Source: Ciceribacter sp. T2.26MG-112.2 (lineage in GTDB: Bacteria; Pseudomonadota; Alphaproteobacteria; Rhizobiales; Rhizobiaceae). Taken from it: a stretch of 64,000 nt of DNA. A model generated the notes under the pieces. It did not search any database. It was not told the origin of the DNA and saw nothing but the letters and a program-made list of their open reading frames with translations. The stretch lies in the NCBI RefSeq assembly GCF_900492205.1, contig NZ_UEYQ01000001.1, positions 124,001-188,000 on the forward strand. The letters run 5' to 3'. Both the position numbers and the translations under genes were made by a program. Below, in pieces: positions 44,962-53,691 of the stretch; the first letter of the stretch is position 1; every line of letters begins with the position of its first letter.

Positions 44962-46602
44962 TCAGAACAGGCTCCCCTGACCGGCCGGCGGCTCGCTCTT
45001 CTTCGCCTGTCGAGACGCGGCTGCGGGCCTGGCGCTGACGGCCGACGAAGCAGGCGGTGACGACGGCTCGACCTCGGACCGCCCCGGCGCGCCCTCGCCG
45101 CCGCTGGTAACGGCCGACACACGGCCGTCGGAAAACTCGATTGAGATCGCCGCCCCTGCTCCAAGGCTGGCCGCTCGCGAGACCGGACGATCGCCGGCGT
45201 CGCGGATCACCGCATAGCCGCGTTGCAACACGTTCTTGTAGGACAGCGACTGCAACATGCGTTCCTGGCCGACAAGCGCGGCGCGACTAGCGCGAAGTTC
45301 GTTCACCACCGCGCTGTCGGCCCGCCGCATCAGGCCGTCCAGCCGGTCGCGGTTGCGGTCGGTCTGGGCACGCAATCGTCCCGGCAGATTGCGCAGCACG
45401 GCGTCGGCGCCGCTCACCCGCGCCCGCAGGCGGTCGATCATCCGCTCGACGATGCGTTCGGCCAGTGCCGCGCGCTCGGTAACCCTCTGGCGCCTCTCGC
45501 CGATGCGCCGCGCCAGCATGTCGGGACGCAGGGCCGATGCGGCGCGCTCGAAGCTGCGGCGCTTGGCCATGGTGTTGAGTTCGAGGCCACGGCCAAGCCC
45601 GGTCGCCGCCTCGTCGAAGCGCCGGCGCGGCAGCGCGAGCAACTGGTCGAGCGAGGGAAGCGCGCGCGTCAACGCCCTCAAACCCTGGCGGCGGATCTCC
45701 ATCTGCCGCGAGGTGGCACCCGACAGCCGGGCCGCAAGATTGGCCACCTGCGCCACCAGCTCGGCCTTGACCGGCACCGCCATCTCGGCCGCACCCGTCG
45801 GCGTTGGCGCCCGCACGTCTGCCGCATAGTCGATCAGCGTCCAGTCGGTCTCGTGGCCGACCGCCGAGATCAGCGGAATGCCGCTTGCTGCCGCCGCGCG
45901 CACGACGATCTCGTCGTTGAAGCTCCACAGGTCTTCGAGGCTGCCGCCGCCGCGCGCGACGATCAGCACGTCCGGCCGCGGGATCGGCCCGCCCGGCGCC
46001 AATGCATTGAAGCCGTGGATGGCATTGGCCACCTCCTCGCCAGACCCCTCGCCCTGCACCTTGACCGGCCAGACCAGCACATGGACCGGAAAGCGGTCGG
46101 CGATGCGATGCAGGATATCGCGGATGACGGCGCCGGTCGGTGAGGTCACGACCCCGATGACCTTCGGCATGTAAGGCAGAAGCTGCTTGGCGGCGGGATC
46201 GAATAGGCCCTCGGCCCCCAGCTTGCGCTTGCGCTCCTCGATCAGCGCCATCAGCGCGCCGGCGCCGGCCGGCTCCATCTGCTCGATGACGATCTGGTAT
46301 TTCGACGAGCCGGGGAAGGTGGTGATGCGGCCGGTGGCGATCACCTCCATGCCCTCCTCCGGCCGGTATTTCAGCTTGGAGAACGAGCCCTTCCAGATCA
46401 CCGCGTCGATCCGCGACTTGTCGTCCTTCAGGCTGAAATAGGCATGGCCCGAGGAATGCGGACCGCGATAACCGGAAATCTCGCCGCGCACGCGCACGTG
46501 ATCGAAGGCGGTCTCGATCGTGCGCTTGATGGAGCCCGACAGTTCCGAGACGGTGAACTCGGCAAGATTGGAGCGCGAATCATCGCTGGCAAAACTGGTC
46601 AT
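44962..46602 (-). CDS. xseA: Exodeoxyribonuclease VII large subunit
   Basis: This 546-residue protein has an N-terminal OB-fold ([55 protein letters not shown]). The catalytic region carries [13 protein letters not shown]-like [37 protein letters not shown] and [30 protein letters not shown] long coiled-coil C-terminus follows, with an alanine/proline-rich tail that makes it longer than the E. coli form (about 456). With XseB it degrades single-stranded DNA. xseB is not in this window. Confidence 0.95.
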   Translation of the reverse strand: MTSFASDDSRSNLAEFTVSELSGSIKRTIETAFDHVRVRGEISGYRGPHSSGHAYFSLKDDKSRIDAVIWKGSFSKLKYRPEEGMEVIATGRITTFPGSSKYQIVIEQMEPAGAGALMALIEERKRKLGAEGLFDPAAKQLLPYMPKVIGVVTSPTGAVIRDILHRIADRFPVHVLVWPVKVQGEGSGEEVANAIHGFNALAPGGPIPRPDVLIVARGGGSLEDLWSFNDEIVVRAAAASGIPLISAVGHETDWTLIDYAADVRAPTPTGAAEMAVPVKAELVAQVANLAARLSGATSRQMEIRRQGLRALTRALPSLDQLLALPRRRFDEAATGLGRGLELNTMAKRRSFERAASALRPDMLARRIGERRQRVTERAALAERIVERMIDRLRARVSGADAVLRNLPGRLRAQTDRNRDRLDGLMRRADSAVVNELRASRAALVGQERMLQSLSYKNVLQRGYAVIRDAGDRPVSRAASLGAGAAISIEFSDGRVSAVTSGGEGAPGRSEVEPSSPPASSAVSARPAAASRQAKKSEPPAGQGSLF

Positions 46603-46809
46603 GTCCCTTTCCTAGCGCAAAATGCGGGGAAGTTCAGCCGCCCTCTCGCCTCATCGCGCGGCATTCCGCGCTCGCCGCAAACCCCGGAACCACAAGGGCA
46701 AACGCCTGCCCGCCGACTCCGCCGGCCGGACAATGCGATCCTTCCATTTCCCCGCCTTTTCCTGCCGGGGGAAAATCGGTGAAATCATCTGCCCAAGAGG
46801 AACCCTTCC

Positions 46810-47073
46810 ATGACCGACCGCTTCGCCGCCTTCCAGCCTCCCCTTTCCGGTCCCGCCTCGACCGGCTTTACCGTCGTGCCGGATGATGCCACCGACCTGC
46901 CCGAGGCGACGCGGGCGCTTTATGTCGGCATGGGCGGCAATCTTGCCGTGACCATGCTGTCGGGTGCCGAATTCGTGCTCTCCGGCCTTCCCGACGGCAG
47001 TCTCCTGCCGCTGCGCGTCGTGCGGGTGCGCGCGACGGGTACCACCGCCGGCGCCATTGTCGGTCTTGCCTGA
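46810..47073 (+). CDS. Spike base protein, RCAP_rcc01079 family (gene-transfer-agent type), orphan
   Basis: This 87-residue protein (MTDRFAAFQPPLSGPASTGFTVVPDDATDLPEATRALYVGMGG and LPLRVVRVRATGTTAGAIVGL) matches the small spike-base proteins of Rhodobacter capsulatus GTA. In that particle rcc01079 contributes to the head spikes that aid attachment to recipient cells. No capsid, tail or packaging gene is visible within this window, so here it is an isolated gene. It is divergent from xseA. A short inverted repeat (47094-47109) follows the stop. Identification is from remembered family pattern. Confidence 0.75.
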   Translation: MTDRFAAFQPPLSGPASTGFTVVPDDATDLPEATRALYVGMGGNLAVTMLSGAEFVLSGLPDGSLLPLRVVRVRATGTTAGAIVGLA

Positions 47074-47201
47074 GCCTCCTCCACTCAAGGTTAGCCCGAC
47101 GGGTCGGGCGCGGCACGCTGCGTCCGGCCGCCTTTCGAGCGGAAACCGCCTGTTAGCTAATTCGCCCTAGAATCGCCGGACGAGTCCTTCAACAGAGACG
47201 C

Positions 47202-47435
47202 ATGATGATTTTTGCCACCGCCATGATGATCGGAATTGCCGCCAGCCTGACCCGCTCGGCGGTGAGCATCGCTCTGGCCGCGGTGCTGATCGGTGCCGTC
47301 TTCGCGCTTGCCGCAGCCGTTTCGCCCGGGCCTGTCGCCTGGTTGTCCCTGGCTTCGGCCTATGCCGGCTTCAATGCCGGCCTGATCCTGCATCTCGTCG
47401 GCCTCGTCGCCATCGAGCGTCGCAAGACCGTCTGA
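47202..47435 (+). CDS. Small membrane protein, 77 residues
   Basis: The protein is almost entirely hydrophobic. It has two to three helices (FATAMMIGIAASL, VSIALAAVLIGAVFALAAAVSP, WLSLASAYAGFNAGLILHLVGLVAI) and a basic tail ERRKTV. Third-codon positions are GC-rich, as in real genes here. The start is one of two adjacent ATG codons at 47202-47207 with GAGAC upstream. No family is recognised. It lies 128 bases after the spike-base gene; a link between the two is only positional. Confidence 0.55.
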   Translation: MMIFATAMMIGIAASLTRSAVSIALAAVLIGAVFALAAAVSPGPVAWLSLASAYAGFNAGLILHLVGLVAIERRKTV

Positions 47436-47500
47436 ACAACCCACCGCCTGCCCTCAGGTTTCGCTCGCTCACCGCTGGGCAAAGGGATTGCCGGCGGGGC

Positions 47501-49318
47501 CTAGAACCGCATGCGGTAGAGGGCCAGGCCCGATTTCGGATCGCGCGGCAAGGGCTCCAGATAGGTCGGCACCTCTCCCCGCTCGAGCGCCGCATAGAAC
47601 CCGTCGGGCTTCAGCTCCCGGATCGTCTCCGTCTGCGGATCCGTGCCGCAATAGGCGATGATCGTGGCACCGGCGCCGCGCAGGAAGGCCGCCGCCTCTG
47701 CGGGCGTCGCGAGGCCGATATGCAGTTCGGTCAGCATGCCGCCCTGGTTGCGGTGATAGGGAGCCGAAAGCACCCTGTGCGCCGTGAAGCGCAGGATTTT
47801 CGAGCCTGTATTCGACGGTGCGACCACGGTTGTCGGCGGCAAGGCCCCGAGTTGGCGAAGGGCTGCGGCCGCTTCGCAATCCTGCGAGGACGTCGCGGGC
47901 CCGACGCTCCCCTTCATCCGTTGGGTGACGCCGGCTGTCCCTTCGGTCGCGAACACACCGACAAGCAGCCAGACGCTCGGCACGGCGAGCAGCGTCGTCA
48001 CCGCGAAGGCAAAGCCGGCGCCCATGTTCTCCGGGTCGTCGCGGGCGTTTCGGCGCAGTTCGGCGATCAGCAGCGACAGGGGCAGGATCGACAGAAGGTT
48101 GGCGAAGACCGCGCCGCGCAGCTGGATCAGCGCGATCAGCCAGCTGACGAGGATCAGTGCCAGGAGGATGGCATGGATTTCGCGCCGGTCGTCGCGGACG
48201 ATACGCAACAGGCAGACGACGATGGCGAAGAAGCCCACCGCATAGAAACCGCCGAGGCTCGCCGGCTCGACCCGCAATTGCTGGAGGATCGACTGCGCCT
48301 CGATGACGAAGTCGAGCCAGAGGGTGACCAGAAGCGGATCGAGATCGTTGAGCGGGTTTTGCAGGCATTGCGGGGCAAGGATCAGCGCCGCGGCGAGCAC
48401 AGCTGCGCCATCGGCCATGAGGACGGCAAAGCGGGTGCGGCGTGAAGCGTGGCTGGCCAGCTGGACCGTAACCAGCAGCAGCAGTCCGCCCACGGCGGTG
48501 ATCCCGTAATAGCTGATCGAAAGGCTGTCGCAGGCCGCCATCGTGTAGAGGCGCGGCGGCACGGTGGCGAAGAACAGGGCCGAGATGGCGATCGTCACCG
48601 TCAGCGCGAAGGCCCGCGCCGCCGGGGCAAAGCCCGAGCCATGCCAAGCCCACAGGACCGCGACGACGAGGCAGGCGGTGGCGACGAAGGGGGAGGTTTC
48701 GGCACCGATCGCAATCGCCACTGCAGCCGCCAGGCCGGCAAGGGCAAAGCTCGCCGGCTTGTGACGCGGATCGACCAGCATGGCGGCGATGACGGCGACC
48801 AGCACCAGCTGGACATTGTGATGATCGATCGCGCCCGGCAGGAAGCGGTTTGAGGTCAGGGCCAGCAGGGCGGCAAGGCCAAGGGCGATCGGCATGGCGG
48901 GCAACCCGCCGATGCGGCGCGCCCCGACCGCCACGGCGACGAAGAGCGGCAAGATCAGAAACAGGGGCCAGACCAGCAATGCCGCGGCCTCGGCGCGCTC
49001 GGCCGGCAGAACCTGCGAGAAGGCGAGGATCAGCGCGGCGATCGGCAGATCGACCAGGCGCGACCAGTGCATCAGCGTTCCGCCATCCAGTCCGAGGCGA
49101 TATTGCGTTAGATCGAACCACGACTGGCCGCCGAGCAGATCGCGCACCTGCACGAGGCGCATCGCGTCGTCATTGTCGACGCCCACATAGTCGGTGGCTC
49201 CCGGCAGGTTGATCAGCAGGAGTATGACGATGGTCGCGATACCGAAGAAAGCGACGACGAAGTCGAGACGGGTCCAGAGCCTGCTCCATGTCTTGTCGGC
49301 CGTTACCTGATCGATCAT
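47501..49318 (-). CDS. GT-C fold integral membrane glycosyltransferase (STT3-like)
   Basis: This 605-residue protein has a first helix (FVVAFFGIATIVILLLINLPG) and then a periplasmic loop with the acidic catalytic-type motif D48-N-D-D51 (YVGVDNDDAMRLVQVRDLL). LDGGTLMHWSRLVDLP, GAIDHHNVQLVLVAVIAAMLVD and about a dozen membrane helices follow, with a C-terminal soluble part of about 130 residues. This is the architecture of GT-C enzymes that use polyprenyl-linked sugar donors. The divergent GT2 and GtrA genes would supply and flip such a donor, so it may be the polymer-modifying transferase of a Gtr-type set. The acceptor is unknown. Confidence 0.75.
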   Translation of the reverse strand: MIDQVTADKTWSRLWTRLDFVVAFFGIATIVILLLINLPGATDYVGVDNDDAMRLVQVRDLLGGQSWFDLTQYRLGLDGGTLMHWSRLVDLPIAALILAFSQVLPAERAEAAALLVWPLFLILPLFVAVAVGARRIGGLPAMPIALGLAALLALTSNRFLPGAIDHHNVQLVLVAVIAAMLVDPRHKPASFALAGLAAAVAIAIGAETSPFVATACLVVAVLWAWHGSGFAPAARAFALTVTIAISALFFATVPPRLYTMAACDSLSISYYGITAVGGLLLLVTVQLASHASRRTRFAVLMADGAAVLAAALILAPQCLQNPLNDLDPLLVTLWLDFVIEAQSILQQLRVEPASLGGFYAVGFFAIVVCLLRIVRDDRREIHAILLALILVSWLIALIQLRGAVFANLLSILPLSLLIAELRRNARDDPENMGAGFAFAVTTLLAVPSVWLLVGVFATEGTAGVTQRMKGSVGPATSSQDCEAAAALRQLGALPPTTVVAPSNTGSKILRFTAHRVLSAPYHRNQGGMLTELHIGLATPAEAAAFLRGAGATIIAYCGTDPQTETIRELKPDGFYAALERGEVPTYLEPLPRDPKSGLALYRMRF

Positions 49319-49450
49319 GCGTGCTCTATCCTTCGTCCAGGCCTCTCGCACTGTCGCGAGACAAAAACACGCCTGCCATGTCTTCGCGAAACCTAGCCTT
49401 AACCTTCTCAAGAAATAGTAAAACCAGGCCGGACGCCGCGTTCGTCGGGC

Positions 49451-50479
49451 ATGTCTCTGTCGCGAGTAGCCGATATGCCTGGGTCAGCATCCGAAAATCT
49501 CGACGTGGCGGTTCTGCTGCCCTGCTATAACGAAGGCGCGACGATCGGCGCCGTGGTGCAGGGCTTTCGCACGGCGCTGCCGCATGCCCGTATCTATGTC
49601 TACGACAACAACTCCACCGACGGCACGGCGCTGACCGCCATGCTGTCGGGTGCGACCGTGGTGCGCGAGCGCCGCCAGGGCAAGGGCCATGTCGTGCGCC
49701 GCATGTTCTGCGACATCGAGGCCGACGTCTATGTCATGGCCGATGGCGACGGTACCTATGCACCCGACGACGCCGAGGAACTGATCCGCACGCTTGTGAC
49801 CGAGCGCGCCGACATGGTGGTCGGCACGCGCCGTGGCGTACATGCCGATGCCGGGCGCAACGGCCATGCCTTCGGCAATCGGCTGTTCAACACGCTCTAC
49901 CGTTTCCTGTTCGGCAGCGACTTCACCGACATCCTGTCGGGCTACCGGGTCTTTTCGCGCCGTTTCGTCAAGAGCTTCCCCGCCGTTTCCGCCGGGTTCG
50001 AGATCGAGACGGAAATGTCGGTGCATGCCTCGCGGCTGAAGCTGCCGGTGGCCGAACTCGAACTCGACTACGGCCGGCGGCCGGAGGGCTCGCATTCCAA
50101 GCTCTCGACCTTCAAGGACGGCGCCAAGATCCTCTGGATGTTCGCCATGCTGATGAAGGAGACGCGTCCCTTCGCCTTCTTCGGCGCCATCGCGGCGACG
50201 ATCATGGCGGCGAGCCTCACCTTCATGACCCCGGTCCTCGTCGAATATTTCACCACCGGCCTCGTCAGCCGTATGCCGACCTGGATCCTCGCCACCGCCC
50301 TGATGCTGATGGCGCTGTTTTGCTTCACCGCCGGGCTGATCCTCGATTCGCTCGCCCGCTCGCGCGCCGAGCAATTGCGCATCCACTACCTGACCCTGCC
50401 GGCGCTTGCCCATGCACAGCAGGCGGCCCGGACGGAGCGCGAAAAGCGTAAGCCGGCGCGAACCGCCGACGCGGCATGA
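49451..50479 (+). CDS. Glycosyltransferase family 2, DPM1/GtrB-like, with C-terminal membrane helices
   Basis: This is a 342-residue protein with a GT-A domain: VAVLLPCYNEGATIGAVVQGF, YVYDNNSTDGT, VMADGDGTYAPDDA (the D-x-D region), and DILSGYRVFSRRFVKSFPAVSAGFEIETEMSVHA. Two C-terminal helices follow (FFGAIAATIMAASLTFM and ILATALMLMALFCFTAGLILDSL). It would transfer a sugar from a nucleotide donor to a polyprenyl phosphate at the cytoplasmic face. An internal ATG (49475) is an alternative start. It overlaps gtrA by ATGA. Confidence 0.88.
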   Translation: MSLSRVADMPGSASENLDVAVLLPCYNEGATIGAVVQGFRTALPHARIYVYDNNSTDGTALTAMLSGATVVRERRQGKGHVVRRMFCDIEADVYVMADGDGTYAPDDAEELIRTLVTERADMVVGTRRGVHADAGRNGHAFGNRLFNTLYRFLFGSDFTDILSGYRVFSRRFVKSFPAVSAGFEIETEMSVHASRLKLPVAELELDYGRRPEGSHSKLSTFKDGAKILWMFAMLMKETRPFAFFGAIAATIMAASLTFMTPVLVEYFTTGLVSRMPTWILATALMLMALFCFTAGLILDSLARSRAEQLRIHYLTLPALAHAQQAARTEREKRKPARTADAA

Positions 50480-50850
50480 AGAAGCTCGCCCGCTTCGGCA
50501 TCGTCGGAACCATCGGCTTTCTCGTCGATGGTTCCGTACTCTGGCTGCTGCTCGAGGCGACGCCGCTCGGCCCGTTCCTGGCGCGCGCCATCGCCATTGC
50601 TGTTGCGCTGGTCGCCACCTGGTATCTCAACCGCAGCTTCACCTTCGGCGCCTCGCGTCGCTCGATCGCGGTCGAAGGTTTCCGCTACGGCTCGGTCGGC
50701 ATCACCTCGGCCGTGGTCAACTACCTCATCTACAGCGGGCTTCTCCTGTCGCTGCCGATCCTTCAGCCGCTGGCGGCGCTGGTGATCGCCTCGATCGCCG
50801 CCATGGCCTTTTCCTTCTTCGGCTACTCGCGCTTCGTCTTTCGCCGCTGA
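50476..50850 (+). CDS. GtrA-family membrane protein (putative lipid-linked sugar flippase)
   Basis: This 124-residue, four-helix protein begins MKKLARFGIVGTIGFLVDGSVLWLLLE. It contains ALVATWYLNRSFTFGASRR and EGFRYGSVGITSAVVNYLIYSGLLL, then SFFGYSRFVFRR, all GtrA hallmarks. GtrA proteins are thought to move polyprenyl-phosphate sugars across the inner membrane. It is translationally coupled to the GT2 gene; with the divergent GT-C gene they form a three-component glycan modification set. Confidence 0.9.
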   Translation: MKKLARFGIVGTIGFLVDGSVLWLLLEATPLGPFLARAIAIAVALVATWYLNRSFTFGASRRSIAVEGFRYGSVGITSAVVNYLIYSGLLLSLPILQPLAALVIASIAAMAFSFFGYSRFVFRR

Positions 50851-50858
50851 GCTCGGGT

Positions 50859-51848
50859 TCAGACCGTCTCCCATCCGTCCTTTTCCCCGGCGCGATAAAT
50901 CGCGTCGATGAAGCGCTGGTTGTCGCGCGAGCTCTCCAGGCTGACGACCTCGGAACGATCACCGCTCAGCGCTGCCTTGGCAAAGGCCTCGGCCTCGCGG
51001 CGATATTGGCGGCTGTCCTGGAAACGGAACACCTGCGACTGGTTGTGCGACTGGTTGGAAAGCTCGACCTCTTCGGCGCCCCACCGATCGGCGTTGAAGG
51101 GCGAGCGGACCTCGATGAACCCTTCCGTGCCGTGGAACACCATGGACTGGCGGTTGGCCATCTGGGTCGAGACATAGAAGCTCAGCTCGAAGCTGCCGAA
51201 ATCCGCCTTGACGCTCGAATAGATGTCGGTGCCGAACTGCGCATCGCGCTCGACCGACGCCTGCACCTTCAGCGGCTCCGCACCGGTAGCAAAGCGGGTG
51301 GCGATCGCCGGATAGACGCCGATATCCGGCAGGCCGCCGCCGCCGAGTTCGGGAATATTGCGCATGTTGCCGGGGTCGCGGTTGAAATAGGTGAAGACGC
51401 CCTGCACGTGGCGCAGCCGCCCGATCGCCCCTTCGGCGAGCAGCGCGCGCACCTTGTGCCAGACCGGCGTGTAAGTGACCATGAACGCTTCGGAGACCAG
51501 CACGCCATTGCGGTCGCGCGCCGCGATCAGCTGGTCGATGTCGGATGCCTTGAGCGCGATCGGCTTTTCGCACAGCACATGCTTGCCGGCGTCCGCCGCC
51601 CTGATCGTCCACTCGACGTGCTGCGCGGTCGGCAGCGGAATGTAGACGGCATCAATCGTATCGGATGCCAGCATGTCCTCGTAGGAGCCGAAGGCGTGCG
51701 GCACGGAAAAACGGTCCGCCATGGCGCGTGCCTTGGAAGGATCGCGGCTGGCAACCGCCGTCACGACGCAGTTTTCGGCGTCCTGCATGGCCGGCACCAC
51801 GAGGTCGCGGCCGATCTTGGCCGTGGACAGAATTCCGAAACGCAGCAT
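50859..51848 (-). CDS. Gfo/Idh/MocA-family oxidoreductase
   Basis: This 329-residue NAD(P)-dependent dehydrogenase has Rossmann start [20 protein letters not shown]. The canonical C-E-K-P-I-A motif is present ([14 protein letters not shown], catalytic lysine), then [24 protein letters not shown] with the conserved D-x-G-x-Y. Members oxidise or reduce sugars, inositols or related polyols; the substrate here is unknown. The start was placed at MLRFGIL (51848). Its stop lies 8 bases past the convergent gtrA stop. Confidence 0.88.
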   Translation of the reverse strand: MLRFGILSTAKIGRDLVVPAMQDAENCVVTAVASRDPSKARAMADRFSVPHAFGSYEDMLASDTIDAVYIPLPTAQHVEWTIRAADAGKHVLCEKPIALKASDIDQLIAARDRNGVLVSEAFMVTYTPVWHKVRALLAEGAIGRLRHVQGVFTYFNRDPGNMRNIPELGGGGLPDIGVYPAIATRFATGAEPLKVQASVERDAQFGTDIYSSVKADFGSFELSFYVSTQMANRQSMVFHGTEGFIEVRSPFNADRWGAEEVELSNQSHNQSQVFRFQDSRQYRREAEAFAKAALSGDRSEVVSLESSRDNQRFIDAIYRAGEKDGWETV

Positions 51849-52047
51849 GGGGCTCCTCCTGTATCGTTGCCGCGCGACCCTAGTCAGAGATCCGCCGCTT
51901 GGCAACGGGCCTCGAAGGCAAACCACGATAGACCTTGGGACCGATCATGATTGGCCGAGAATGTCCCATCATCGTCCGGAGCAGAACTTTTTCCCTTTTT
52001 CTCATGCGGTATTTTCGGCTATCCCATCAACACAGAGGATGCAGAAA

Positions 52048-52608
52048 ATGGCCGCCAGCAACACCGCCCTCCTTGTCATCGACGTTCAGGAATCCTTCCG
52101 CCACCGCCCCTACTGGCGCGACGAGGACGTCGTCGACTTCCTCTCCAGGCAGCAGGCGCTGATCGACGGGGCGAAGGCCGCCGGCCATGCCGTCGTGCAG
52201 ATCTTCCACACCGACGAGGATGCGGAGTTCCGCCTCGACAGCGGATTCGTCACGACGCTCGCCGGCCTCAAGATCGAGCCGGACGTCATCATCCACAAGA
52301 CCCGCCACTCTGCCTTCGTCGGCACGCCGCTCGAGATCTGGCTGCGCCAGCGCGGCATCGGCCGGCTGATCGTCTCGGGCATCCGCACCGAGCAGTGCTG
52401 CGAGACGACGACGCGCCACGGCGCCGATCTCGGCTTCGCGGTCGACTACGTGACCGAGGCGACGCTGACCTTCCCGATGACCCATGCCTCGGGCCAGGTC
52501 TTCAGCGCGACCGACATCAAGACCCGCACCGAGCTGGTGCTGGCCGGTCGCTTTGCCCGCATCGCGACGGTGGAACAGGCGCTCGGCCAGATCGGTCTCG
52601 CCGCATGA
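52048..52608 (+). CDS. Isochorismatase-fold cysteine hydrolase
   Basis: This 186-residue alpha/beta protein has the catalytic triad regions LLVIDVQESF (Asp), IIHKTRHSAFVGTPLE (Lys) and SGIRTEQCCETTTRHGADLGF (nucleophile Cys). Such enzymes hydrolyse isochorismate, nicotinamide or ureido compounds; the substrate is undefined. AGAGGA lies 8 bases before ATG 52048; an in-frame ATG at 52039 sits on that site and is less likely. The gene overlaps a GlxA-type regulator by 4 bases, suggesting that the regulator senses its substrate or product. Confidence 0.85.
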   Translation: MAASNTALLVIDVQESFRHRPYWRDEDVVDFLSRQQALIDGAKAAGHAVVQIFHTDEDAEFRLDSGFVTTLAGLKIEPDVIIHKTRHSAFVGTPLEIWLRQRGIGRLIVSGIRTEQCCETTTRHGADLGFAVDYVTEATLTFPMTHASGQVFSATDIKTRTELVLAGRFARIATVEQALGQIGLAA

Positions 52609-53603
52609 CAGCCGCGCCCCGCCCCGACCGCCGGACCATCCCCGTCTATGTCGTGCTGCCGCCGCACACGCTCCTGATGGATGTCGCCGGTCCGGTCGAG
52701 GTGCTGCGCTATGCCAACAGCGAACAGGAGGAGATCCTGTTCGACTGCCATTTCGTCGCCGCCCATGCCGAACAGACGACCTCGATCGGGCTGACGCTCG
52801 CCAATCTGGAGCCTCTGCCCGAGCGACTGCCCGACGGCGCCTATGTGGTGATCTCCGGCAGCATGGGCGCGGTTCCCGATCCTTCGTCGGTTGCGGCCGA
52901 GCGGGCGGAGATCGCGCGCTGGCTCGCCCGCGTCGTCGTGCCCGGCATCACGCTCGTCACCGTCTGCTCCGGCGCCCTGCTCGCAGCATCCGCCGGTCTG
53001 CTCGACGGCCATGCCTGCACCACCCACGCGGACTGCATCGACGACCTGCAGCGTCTCGCCCCGACGGCGCAGGTGCTGGAAAACCGCCTCTTCGTCGAGG
53101 ACGGCGAACGCTTTTCCAGCGCCGGCATCTCCACCGGCATCGACCTGATGCTGCACATCGTCGCAAAGCTTATCTCCGCGCCGGTCGCGCTCGCGATCGC
53201 GCGGACCATGGTGATCTACATGCGCCGCAGCGGCGCCGATCCGCAGCTCTCGCCCTGGCTGTCCGGCCGCAACCACCTGCACCCGGCGATCCACCGCATC
53301 CAGGATGCGATCATGGCCGATCCGGCCCGCGACTGGACGCTGTCGCAACTCGCGGATCTTGCCCATCTGAGCGAGCGCCACATGACGCGGCTGTTTCGCG
53401 AGCATACCGGTCTGTCCGTCAACGCTTACGTCAATCTGATGCGGGTGACGCTGGCGCGCGACATCCTCTCCCATTCCCGCCTCGACATGGAGACGGTGGC
53501 CGAGCGGGCGGGTTTCTCCTCGCCGCGCCATCTCAGGCGCATCTGGGCGCAGCACAACAGCATACCGCCGAGCCACTACCGCACGTCCGATCACAGAAAT
53601 TGA
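52605..53603 (+). CDS. GlxA-family (DJ-1/PfpI plus AraC HTH) transcriptional regulator
   Basis: This is a 332-residue two-domain regulator. Residues about 10-190 are DJ-1/PfpI-like: PVYVVLPPHTLLMDVAGPVEVLRYAN, the nucleophile-elbow cysteine in ITLVTVCSGALLAASAGLLDG, and TTHADCIDDL. The C-terminal AraC double HTH is DWTLSQLADLAHLSERHMTRLFREHTGLSVNAYVNLMRV and METVAERAGFSSPRHLRRIWAQH. ATG 52605 overlaps the hydrolase stop. An open frame runs further upstream but is a shadow of the hydrolase gene. The ligand is unknown. Confidence 0.9.
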   Translation: MTAAPRPDRRTIPVYVVLPPHTLLMDVAGPVEVLRYANSEQEEILFDCHFVAAHAEQTTSIGLTLANLEPLPERLPDGAYVVISGSMGAVPDPSSVAAERAEIARWLARVVVPGITLVTVCSGALLAASAGLLDGHACTTHADCIDDLQRLAPTAQVLENRLFVEDGERFSSAGISTGIDLMLHIVAKLISAPVALAIARTMVIYMRRSGADPQLSPWLSGRNHLHPAIHRIQDAIMADPARDWTLSQLADLAHLSERHMTRLFREHTGLSVNAYVNLMRVTLARDILSHSRLDMETVAERAGFSSPRHLRRIWAQHNSIPPSHYRTSDHRN

Positions 53604-53691
53604 GTGGTCGATCACAGGCGCGGTTGCTAACCTGCAGGCTCTCAAGTCCGGCCGCCTTCGGCCGCCTCCCGCGAACCCACGGAGTTTACCC

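Noticed and set aside
44467-45060. A 197-codon open frame overlapping the small exported protein
   Set aside because: It lacks a signal peptide or motifs and is Arg/Ser-rich, while the other frame has a ribosome site and signal peptide.
51930-51970. TGGGAC...GTCCCA inverted repeat before the cysteine hydrolase
   Set aside because: The arms are only six bases and about 20 bases apart; expected by chance at this GC content.
51951-52604. N-terminal extension of the GlxA regulator by about 218 codons
   Set aside because: The extra part is a frame-shifted reading of the cysteine hydrolase and is arginine-rich. The DJ-1 domain begins right after ATG 52605.
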